In this document: piece by piece, positions 49,701-61,700 of the stretch | Numbering within the stretch: position 1 is the first letter of the stretch | Layout of the letters: each line of letters opens with the position of its first letter | NCBI GenBank assembly: GCA_024509875.1 | Contig: JAMPIV010011331.1 | Location: 1-64,000, forward strand | DNA from: Oreohelix idahoensis | Taxonomy: Eukaryota > Mollusca > Gastropoda > Stylommatophora > Oreohelicidae | Reading direction: 5' to 3' | DNA: 64,000 nucleotides | Program-made: the position numbers and the translations under genes | Notes under the pieces: model-generated | Seen by the model: the letters and a program-made list of their open reading frames with translations, nothing else | Told to the model about the DNA's origin: nothing | Databases searched by the model: none

Positions 49701-52700
49701 CAACAGTTTTGAAACATGCTGGGTACATGACAGAGCTTGCCACTATGACTTTGCCATCTGCAGATGTGTGCAGACTGCCAAACCATTAATGTCCAGTGTT
49801 GATTCATGAAGTTTGAGGGTAAGCTGAATTATTATGACAGGGTATGCCCCTTATCAACCACTCTATTTTTAACAGTCATAGACTGGGGGATGCGCCAGAC
49901 AACAGAGGGCAGTCCAAGAGGAATAAGATGGACTACATTTTCTACATTGGAAGATCTGGAATACGCAGATGACATTGCACTACTAGCACATTCACATCAA
50001 CACATCCAGGAAAAAACGGATAGACTTAATAAATATAGCCAGCAGGTGGGCTTGAACATCAATTTAAAGAAGTCAGAGGTCATGACGCTCAATGTGAGCA
50101 ACCCCGAGCCCATATCAGTAAGGAATCAGCAACTGGTACAGACAGACACCTTCACATACCTAGGATGCATAGTAACACCTGATGGCGGGGCAGGCAAAGA
50201 CATCAACATCAAAATGAATAAAGCAAGAACAGCCTTTTTTAGCCTAAACAACATCTGGAAGTCCTCTCAATACAGCACAAGCACAAAATTAAGATTATAT
50301 CAGAGCTGTGTGCTTTCTGTGCTTCTCTATGGTGCGGAATGCTGAAGAGTTACAGCGAAGGAAATGTCGAAATTGTCCTCTTTTCACACAACATGCCTAA
50401 GAAAAATTCACAGAATCTTTTGGCCGAATACCATCACCAACCAAGATCTGCTTACCCGGAGCAAGCAAGAGGACATGCACACCATCATAGCTGGCAGATG
50501 CTGGAGCTGGGTTGGCCATGTCCTCAGGGAAGACCACGATGCCATCACGGGAACAGCTATGCTTTGGACCCCTGAAGGAAAACGAAAGAGAGGCCGACCA
50601 AAAACAACCTGGCGGAGGACTATTGCGGCTGAGATGCAAAGAATGAACCAGAGTTGGGCACTGTACGAAGGATGGCCGCCGACTGAGCAAAGTGGAATCA
50701 ATTTGTTGTTGCCCTACAAGACGCCACTAGGCGTGATGGCCACTGACTGCTTTGACGGTCGGCGGCTAAGGATCAAATTACAGGTTATTATCTGATGTAT
50801 ATTATTTGTGTAGATGCTAGGAATTGCATCATTTTATTTAAATCTGTGAATGATGAGAAGGATCAAACATATTCAGGAAAACTATAAGACCTGTAATTAA
50901 TATTCGGAAGGATCAAGCTGTAAAGTATTTGAGGATGTACAGGAGTGGATAAAACAAGATGATTGTTAGTACATACAACTAATGGAAATGTTTAACACAT
51001 TAACTACCGAATTGAAAAACACACTGTGGCCGAATTAAATTTTTTTCCCATTTTCATCCTGTAGGTGTTTGCACAAAGTAAGCTGTAGTTTTCGTAATTG
51101 TTTACAGATTTTTATGAATTACACGTCATTTTAAAGATAAATGAATGTACTATTACAATAAACACCGGTTGTAACTCTAAAAGAGGTTGTTACTATTTAA
51201 CAGCCCTCGGATGGCCGAGGACTTGCAATATTTTCACAATTATAACTGCTTGCGTCCCATCTCTGTCAAAATCACAATTTCAATCAATGTGCACACCGTT
51301 TTCACTCTTGTCCTCGTAGCTAGATCTATCAGTCAATTGTTGAAACATGTTTCTATCCTATTCAGCCGTTAGACGAGATGTACACGCATTTTTTGTAGTC
51401 CTATCACTAGTTGCCACGGTAAACAGTTTTATACGATTTGGTAACTAACCCAAAACACTGAAAAATATGAACATAATATCAATTTTCCAGTGTTCTACAA
51501 CAACCATGCTTTGGGAATTTGTTTTCCGGTGGCAACTTAAAATCTCGAACCAGATCAGAAAGTGTTTCAGTACATTTTTCATTCGTTTTATTACTAAAAT
51601 TAGATTGGCGCTCTGAGCGGCTTGCGGTCCAAATGTGATTATTTTGTGAGCCGCTGACAGCGGCTTGCGGTAGTTAATGTGTTAAGCTAGTACTATATTA
51701 CTGAAACGATGTCCTTGCTTACTATGACTTTATAACCTCAACATCTGATGACTGACTGGTCTGACATCTGTGCTAGTCACCTACAAATCTAGCCAGATAC
51801 TAGCCAGGGCCGATATATTGATTCAGGTTCATTCAATCATTCAATCCATACTGTCAACTATCAGAAGCCTGTGTATTATGTTCATCAGTGGTAATCCCAC
51901 ATAAGTAAAAGAACCCAACGTGTGAAAAACAGCTGGTTCTTGGTACCTCTACAGTTGGGTCTGCCAAGACTGATAGAACTCCAGTGACAGTTCGATGTTT
52001 CCTATAAAGGAACTGACAGCATCACTATATGAAACACAGCTATTACAGTATTAAGTCAGATGGTGACAATCTGGTGTTAAAGTCAAAGGACTGAAAGAAC
52101 AGTAATACTAGTAACAGTGACTCAATTGTTCATTAACTTTACTAGCCAAGAGAATAGTATTCCAGATCCTGAATTGAAAAGGACATTACTATTGATAAAA
52201 TTGCAAAGTGACTTTTTTTTAACACTATTTTTCCAAGAGGAAAGAATATTCCTACAAATACTGTAGATAATAGATAATATTAATTTTGTGAATATATTGT
52301 GTGAATAGTTTCCTTACTCTTTTCCAAACAGCAGAAAAAGAAAATCATTATAAATATTAAATGAATCATTAATTGTACCCGAGGACTTGTTTACTTTTTA
52401 CCGTTGTGCTTTAAGTTCTTGTTCATTTTATTTATCCCCTAGCATTAAATTTATCATAGGATAATTGTAGGGAAGAGACACCTTAAATCCTGGTACTACT
52501 TCTTACCATCTGGGCCATTGATTTTCACAGTCTGACTATACCTATGACATTTATACACCAGTGCTTATTTCTAAGACTGGGGTATTGCTTTTAAGACCAG
52601 AACTCTTGACTGGCATTCTATCCTTGTATCATCTGATACACCTGGATATCATCTCTATCACTTATAAAATAACCTCTTGTTACAAGCAGTTTGCTCAACT

Positions 52701-55700
52701 ATTCCTAATTCCTGCAGTCCCGCTCAGTGACATCAAAGGATTTTCACAGGTACCTGCATTCCCATAAATGGGTTATAAAGCTGCACAACCATGGGGTAGT
52801 GTTTAGTACGTGACAGGGAGATCTAGATGGTAATGTCTGAATCCATAAATAGTCATTTGCTTCAGAAGTAGTTTGTTCTTTCGTCAAAGAAATTTAGTGG
52901 AACATACTCTGTGTGCTAGTGGCATAATAAACAGGTTGTCTCGTAGCAGATACTGCTTTAGGGGAGTGAAGTGTTAGAGGCTTCATCTATACTAGCTCCA
53001 GCATCAAGAGGTGGAGTGGCCTGTTCCCTTCATTGCTGCCTTTTCCTGCCCTAACTCGAGCAAAGTCAGGTACCCATTTACAGCTAGGTAGACTGGAGCG
53101 TATCGAAGTCATGAATCTTGTTACTTGTCAAATGTTGTAAAGCACTGTGTATGGGAGCTCTGGAGTGAAATGACTGCCTTTACTATAATATGGTAACTTA
53201 AAGTTGTATAGTGCTAGAGAGGGAAGTCTGTGGTCAAATTACTGCCTTTACTGTAATGTTGCAAATTGTCAAATGTTGCATAGCATTAGGGATGGGAAGT
53301 TCTGGAGTGAAATTACTGCCTTTCTCAGAATATTGAAACTTGTCAAAACTGGCACCGTGGAGGGAGATTGTGCAACATAATGAATGTTTATCCAAGTCTG
53401 CGGAGTACACGGTGGTGATGATGAATATAATATGAGTGCAATTTTGTATTGTCCGTGTAGGCCCAGGCTCTCCTAGGAGACAAGGAAGGAATATGTTTAC
53501 GTCTCCCTGTCATTAACATTAATGGAAACTGTGATAATACTGAGAATTTTTCGTCAGTTTCTTGTCTCTTTGAGCTCATAATCTTGTAAAAGAAGAACGG
53601 TAAGACTTTCTATTTCTTCTTCTTCAAGTATCATGCCTAGCGGCTCAGGAGATCATGTCTCTCCACAACTTCCTGTCTCCAGTACAATTTATCAATTCTA
53701 CTGTTGACTTCTTTCCATGCCACGATGTCAAACTGTCCAGTATTTGTTCTCTTTGTCTTTCCCTATCTCTTTTTCCTTCAATCTTACCTGTCGTTATGAT
53801 ATATTCCAGCTTTCCTCTTCTCATAACTTGCCCCAAAAAAGTGGATTGCTTCTTTCTAACTTGTGAAATAAGTTTCCTTGGTGCATTGGCCTCTTTCAGG
53901 ACATCCTCATTACTCTTTTTGGATCCATGGTATTTTTAACATTCTTCTGAATAAGCAGCCATGAACCAAAACAGGTAGCTGTCACTGAGGGCAAGGTGGG
54001 ATGGTTGTGAGGGGCACTTGTATGTATCAAATCACCTCTGAAGCTTTTTGATGTGACAACCAGCGAGATGGAGGCGCTTTAACCTCTTCCCTCCCCACTG
54101 CCTTGAGGGTTAGACTTTTTAGTCAAAGGCTAGCGGAGACAACCATACACAAAGCAACGGGAAACTATTGTTGTATTATCCCTTGTACTTTCTATTTATC
54201 TCAATATTTTTGCTAGATTGTTATCATGCTGTAGCACTATTTGCAGAATCATCATTTTCATTTTGGCCAGATTTTTATCATGCTGTAGCACTATTTGCAG
54301 AATCATCATTTTCATTTTCACTCCTTATGGAGCATAGAGTCATCACTGCAGCTAGTCTCCTTACATGAAGCATGCACCAAGCATTTAGATGTTCTTGCAG
54401 CACTGATATCTGTAGCAACTTGTTTTACATGAAGAGATTGCCAACCTTATGCACAACTTAGTCTTATTTGCCTTTTACGACATACCTGAGGGAGCAGTAA
54501 TTCCATTCTTACTTTGTCTCATCAGAGACCTCCCGAAGACCACATGGGACAATTTACAGAATTGTGACTAGTAAATATTCAAATGCTGATATTTGTTGTT
54601 CTCATGGGGGGAACAAAATTGGAGACCACTCTGGGAACACTGGGCATTCAGAATGCCTGTTTCCTTTGAGCCCGTAATCTCACAAAAGCAGAACAGGGAG
54701 ACTTTCCTTTTATCTCGATGGATTTTCCCTTAATTTTTATAATGCTATTGTGGCCAGCAACTGGAACTCGGCAGAATAGTGACTAGTAAATATTCAAACG
54801 TTTAGGAAGATATTCACAGTTTTCAGAGGAAACAAAATTCGAAATCACGTGTGAACTCTTTGCATGTCTGAATGAAATAACAATAGCCTAGCGATTTGAT
54901 TTTTTGCATAGCGTTTCGACACATCTGTGTAACAGTATTAATTGACCAGATCTCTTGTTTTTTCCATGTTTCTCAAATTATTACAGGATGCTTGGTTCAT
55001 GGGAAGTGACAGTGATACATCCCAGCTAGACAAAGCCCTGCAGAATCTCAACACTTGTGGTCATTGTGAAACCTCATCACTACTGAAAGCTGATGGTCTC
55101 AGTAAGATTAATATGAATCTCTTTTTTTCTCTACTGCTTATGCCATAAAGTTTCACATTGGGAAATGATTTATTTTCCAGTTCAATGCATGTACAGTAGC
55201 CTGCTATCTTTAATCGTTTGCATGGTATGTCCGCAAGCAATGCAACACAGACTGTGGGAGGTAATTATTACTATAGTTAAGATTTTTAAAAACCACATAA
55301 ACCAAGACATGTTGGTGGTTTAGTAGTTAGAATGTTTGCCTTCCAAGCACAATTTCCAGCCTGTAACAGCTCCAAGTTATTTAAAGTGGTCGACCTGCTC
55401 CAGGACCTGTTCTCCTTGCATAATCTGATGCCTTTTTTCCTCTCATGAAATCTTACTTACTTAGTCGTTCCTCTTCTACCATGAGGTGTAGAGGTTTGGA
55501 AGAGAGAGCGCCAGACTATCCTATCAGTTGTCTTCCTCCTGGCCTGGTTCCATTCTAGTCCACGATCCTTCAAAGATTGTCTAATGTTGGGTTGTCCTGG
55601 GGGTCCTCTCATGATATCACCATTGTTTTTGTTTTGTCAGCTGCTGATGACTCTCCATCTCTCAGTGTTATCTTCCCACTTAAAGCACTCTTCATGTCTT

Positions 55701-58700
55701 TTGCTTATTTGTCCTCAATTTTTCCTTCTTTTCTGGTTTTTACAAAAGTGTGATGCCTCTATATGCGTTCATATATTTTACTTATCTGAGGCTGTTTTTT
55801 TAACACGAATGGTTCGAGAAGTAGAACAGCAAAGTTTATGGCGCTGTGGAGCTGTTTCAGGACTGATAAAATAATACTGCTGGCCACATTGGCAGAGAGA
55901 AGATCAGCATGGCAGCATCTATCTAGTTGTGAAGATGGAATTTATTCTTAGTTGGTTCAAAATCTTCAGACCAGTTACCATCTTCACATGGAAGGTTGGC
56001 TGCAGTGGATCTCCAACGTCTTCTGTCTCTTGTCTTAATGGTGCACTCTGATAGACTGAACAGTCCATCTCTTGATGTTATTTTCCCACCAATTGTGCTG
56101 TTCTCCTCTTGCACGTCTGCCTTCAACTCTTCCTTCCATTTCGGGTTTCAGCAAGGGTGTTTTTTTATATGAGTAAAATATTTTACAGCGCCTAAACTCT
56201 GAATAAACAGAAGTTTTTTTTGTTTTGTTTTTTTTCTTCATATTTTAAATAATTTTTAGTTTCCTTGATTCATTTAATAATTTAGTTCTTCTGTTTTATA
56301 TTTTAATACGTACTGTATTATGTTTATGTGTGTATGTAATAAAGTGGTTTGAAGATCAGTAATGGAATTTAGAATTTTTGAACCTTTTAGGCAATCTTTA
56401 TTTTATTTTTTGTTCATTATTTATAATAAGATACTCTGAGCAAAGAAACTGACTCTAAGCACATAAACTGACCATAAAATAGACCACACTAGGCTAATTG
56501 TTTATCTTTTGGTAATAGGCTGGTAAATAAGCTTGCTTCTGGAAACAATGTTACTGGTTTTGAAATCCGATGTCACGCACCAATATACTCACCTGTAAAT
56601 GGTTACCTGTCATCTCTTAAGGTGGTTGTCTGAAACTTCATTAACAAGGGCAGTTATTGTGGCACACTCGCATTCCATGCTTTGGAAGACTCAAAATGGA
56701 TGGCAGCTCATGAATGGAAAACCTCCATAGAAGCCTCATATATCCAAGAACTGGCGTGGATCTACTGTCCTGGTCATGCAGGGGTACGCGGCAATGAAAG
56801 AGCTGACAGAATAGCTTCAAGAGCACCTATAGTAGGTGCATTGAATATGGACAAGAGGAGAGATACTGAGGACAATTAATGATCGCCTCTCAGAGAACGG
56901 CACTGCAATTGATGAATCATCAAGGCTAAGATTGCTGGAGTTTGGCATTAGGTGTAAGACTGACAGGGATGAATGTATAAGAGGATGCATCCGACGTATA
57001 TACAACCAGCATGCAACAGGAACAATTAGCATTTATACCCTTCAACATTTGTTGAGGGAGACTGAGCACCTATGGGTTTGCCCGGAGTGCAATGATGACG
57101 ATTCTGAACAAAAATAACAATTGTGTCTTGAGTTAGGGAAGGCAGTGGCAGCAAAGAAGTGTCTGAACACTCCACTCCCTTAAGGCAGCATCTGTTACGA
57201 GACTAAGAGAAAGTTGTTAAATAGTTTGATCTTTACTTTATATTTTCAGACGTTAATTATCAAGACAGCTGTCCATTGTTTTATAATGTTAAGATTCAAT
57301 GTATATTTCACTTACACATCATAGACGCAGAAGCATTGATACCTATATACCATGATTTTCGTCATACATTTCAGATATGCCCTACAGAGATAGCTGTTTG
57401 GATGTTGTTATTTGTGATGCCCCTTTCAATCAAAAACATTTGATTGCATTAACTCCTCAGACATTCTACTATAACTTCCTTAGCGAAATACACAGGTAAT
57501 TTCATTCATCTTATTTGTCCATGGCCTCATGTCTTGAAGTATTACTTTTTTTTTCTGAATCTTCTGCTGTAGCTCTGCTAGTAAGGCTACTGTTGTTTTG
57601 GCTTCCACTTAAGCTGTCTTTTTTTTCAAGTTCATTTTGGCCTCTTTAGTTTGGTTTGGTTGTTTAAGGACTATCTCCATCAGTGCTTCGATCTCCTCCC
57701 TTAGGTCACACAAGGAGGATCTCAGCACAGTGCACAAACTCCATAGCACTGGTAAGAATCTCAATGTGTATATAAAGGAATCACACATTCTATGTTTTTG
57801 TGGTGGGTAGGTTTACAATTTTTAAATTTTTGCCGGGGCAGCGGCCTTATGGCCTACTCTTTATAATTTCCAACTGCCGTGGGATTTTTAACGTGCGCAA
57901 CTTGCACACGGAACCTCCTATTTGTTTCGCCCTTAACCAAGAAAGCTAGGCGTCCATCTCACTACCCAGCAAATTGATGGGGGGGGGGGGGCGGGGGGGG
58001 GGGGGGGGATGACAACATTAGTACTACTGGTTCTGAACAAAATTTCCATAAATTATATTCCTTCTACTGGGAAACAAACTCGATACCTTTAGAATCGAGG
58101 CGGATGCCATACCTCTTAGCCACTCCAATTGCAGGCCTCTTCACTGACCTAAAATAGGTTCCAGTGAAGGCCTTGCCTGGATTTTCTGGTAGGTTGTTTT
58201 AATCTCAAATTTCTTTAATTTCCATCTGGATTTGTTATTGTCTGATTCTCCTCCACAGATCTGTATGTTTTATTATTTAGTATTAAGGATGGGGTAGACA
58301 AAAATAGCTAATATGCCTTACTAGGACAAAGAAATTTGCCTATGTTATGGCCACATTGTCTTTGTCCGGGACAAATGAATGAAAGTAGATGAGCAGAGGA
58401 TGCTAGAACCAAGTTAAATACAAAAAGAAATTAATAAAAATGATACAGCCTTTAAATGGAGATAGCTGATGTTGCCTTCATAAAGTCCAGTATGAACACT
58501 AGCTATTTCTATCCAGGACAGTTTTTCGGTTTTACCCAGACGCATGGAAGCATTTTTTTCGATAAGTGATGTTTAAAAAATAATAATAATAATAGCCCCT
58601 TCAGTCATAACTGACTATGGGAATGCGCTCCTGAGGTGACAGCCCTCAGCTGCTTATTTTCCTGGTGCTCCTTTCGACGTTTTCTCCCCTCCTCTGCTTG

Positions 58701-61700
58701 TTGTGTGAGCCTCTCTTCGCCCAATCTGAGGTGGCGCCGTAAATAGCATCGCCACTTATTACGATCGGCAGCTTCATCCTCCCATGTTGCTGGATCCATG
58801 TCCTGTGCCCTCATATCTCTCTTGCACACATCTTTGAACCTCAGCTGTGGTCGCCCAACTGTTCTCTTGCCATCTGCTAATTGTCCGTAGAAGATATCTT
58901 TTGGGATGCGACCATCTTCCATGCGGCGAACATGGCCAAGCCAGCGAAGTCTGCACTGTCTAAGCAGTGTATACATACTTTGAAGGCCAGCACGTGACAA
59001 CACCTCGACATTTGTCACTTTATCTTTCCACGAGATGCCGAGGATGCGGCGTAGACACCGTAAATGGAAGGTATTGAGCCTTCTTTCTTGCCTAGCATAG
59101 GTCGTCCAGGTTTAAAAAATAAGCAGTAGACATATATATTAATTCAGTAGACATAAGTAATATGCATCAAATTTTAGGAAATATGCTGAAAAAATGTGAA
59201 ATGCATGGAATACTTCTGTGGTGTAATAATTGTTTGTTATAACTTGCAAAGTGTAGAGACAAATTAAAACAAAAAATTATTTAAAATGTTTGCAGTTACA
59301 CGTGAATATTTCAGCTCTGGTTAAATCCTTCGCGGTAAAAGCTCCAGAATTAAAACGTATATCCAGTGGAAATTTTTTCCAAGAGGTTTGATTACAAACA
59401 GATGAAAATTATAATTTTTATAAATTTTTTTGGTGAAGTCACGTTGCTAAACAAGAGTCTCACCTACCCAGTTCTCTCCTATGCAATGTAATTAATTTAT
59501 TACTTAAAAATATCATTCCAAGAAATTTGTTAAACATCCTTCTCAAAATCGAAAATAAGTTATCGTCACTATAAATATCACTAAAATTCATTTAGAAACA
59601 GTCTGTTGCGCATGATCAGTTGAAAATCTATGACTGTAATGTTTGTGATTACACTGTTTGTAGAAAAATGGCCTAAAAACGTTACAGATTGATAGAAGTA
59701 TGCAAAAAATAAGCACCAGAATACCTCTTTTGCTACCAGTGTAAAACGTGGTCCACAGGAAGTGTTTACATGATTTAAATAAACTTATTACCACTTATTT
59801 CTAATTTTTCATTCAAATTCGGAATCGTATGGATGTGGGTGCACCATGTGGCCCACAGGTAGTTTCTATGGGATAATCTAGCGCATGACATGGCTCATGG
59901 GTTAGAATGAGTTAATAAATTCAGGTAAGAAAATTACCTATGTTACAGCCACATTTTTTTTGTCTTTGTCCGGGACAAACAAATGGAAGCAGAAGAGCAG
60001 AGAAAGCTAGAACTAAGTTAAATACATAACAAAATAAATATAAATGATAAAACTTATGAATGAAGATAGCTAATAACCCGTTCATGAATTCTGGTATGAA
60101 AATTATAGCTGCTGAATAAATCCAGGTAAGAAATGGGCCTGTGTTATTGCCACAAAGCCTTTGTCAGGGACAAACGAACGAAAGTAGAAGCGCAAAGAAT
60201 GCTAGAACTAAGTTAAATACATAACAAAATAAATATAAATAATACAACCTATGAATGGAGACAGCTGATGTCCCGTTCATTAATCTCGGTATAAACACTG
60301 TGGCTGCTGAATAAATCCAGGTAAGAAATGCAAGACCAAGATATCAGGTTGCACCAGAGACATTTGTTGATAGAAGAAAATCTGAAGTTTGAACTTGTTG
60401 TTCTAGGGCAGGTGTACTCAACGCGGTACGCGCCAAGGCTTATTTATGTGCCGGTGGAAGATTTGCGGATGAAAGAATAAACATACAATTTTGTTTGCAT
60501 AATCAGAATAATTACCTAGGGCACTTGCACACTTCTCCAGTATAAAGACACTTATTAATGAAGGTGATTTCATTCCTTCACCACATACTGGCCACCTCCA
60601 AATACTACTTGATAGTTCAAAAGATGGCTTTAACAATTTAGTGGATAGAGCCAATTGTAAACTTATTTTGTTTGTTTTTTTTTGCAAATTCTTTTGTTTG
60701 TCAAATAGACATGACACAGATTGTTTCGACTATTGGCAGACTACAGAAGAACTAGAGTTTGTAGAGACTTTGTACTTTCAGAATGATGTTGTTTTAAAAT
60801 CACATTTATCTGATTATGACTTTTGAAATTTGGTTAAAAAATTGAACATTCTTAAAGAGTGTGGCATATAAGGTACACTCATATTTTGGTCCCATATCTT
60901 CGTTTTATTTTCAAAAAATGAACATTGTCAAATCTAAGTACAGATCGTTGCTCTCTGATGCTCATCTGGATGATTGTTTGCATGCAGGAACATCATCATA
61001 TACTCATAACTATGAAATGTTGGCCAGTGACATGCAGTGTCCAAGATCACTCTAATTTTATGTTGGACTCAAATATTTGGAGATCAATTTTGTTTTTAAT
61101 CCTGAATATTTCTTATACCCTTAAATGTGTTCAGCCTTATATACGTACTGTACTTTGTTATAAAAATGAACCTTTTCATTTTAAGTGAGTTGCAATACTT
61201 GATTGGAGCCCACCACGCTCTTTATAAATCTTAAATGTTCCTGCGGCGCAAGAGGTTGAGGACCACTGTTCTAGGATAATTGTCTTGCTTCTAAATCATA
61301 GATTCTGTGTTGAACAGGGTAATTATTATCGTGGGTGAACACTCACAGTTCCATGTTGGGTGAAGAGAGTTGAAGGCAAATCTGGCTAGATTTATTTTAA
61401 CATTGACATCCAGACTTGTTCTTCTCACTGTGTCAGTGCTGCTTACCAAAGAGGTAAAGCTCTGCACTTCTTAGATATTTGATTTCATTCATCAGCCTTT
61501 AGCTCCCCAAGGAGCATAGGCCTTCAGGAAACTTATGCCAAGTCTTCTGACTTGTGATATTCTGTTTGTTAGCTTTCCTTAAAGTTATTTTTGATTAATG
61601 TTTTAACTTCATTTATTGACCAGTCCTAACAGTTGTTTCCTTCCTCCATGTCTAGTTTATTAGCTCTCTCATTTCCAGTGGATATTTGTTTTACTGATTC

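Noticed and set aside
59310..59926. Third TTAA-type element
   Set aside because: The candidate ends are not inverted repeats of each other beyond TTAA.
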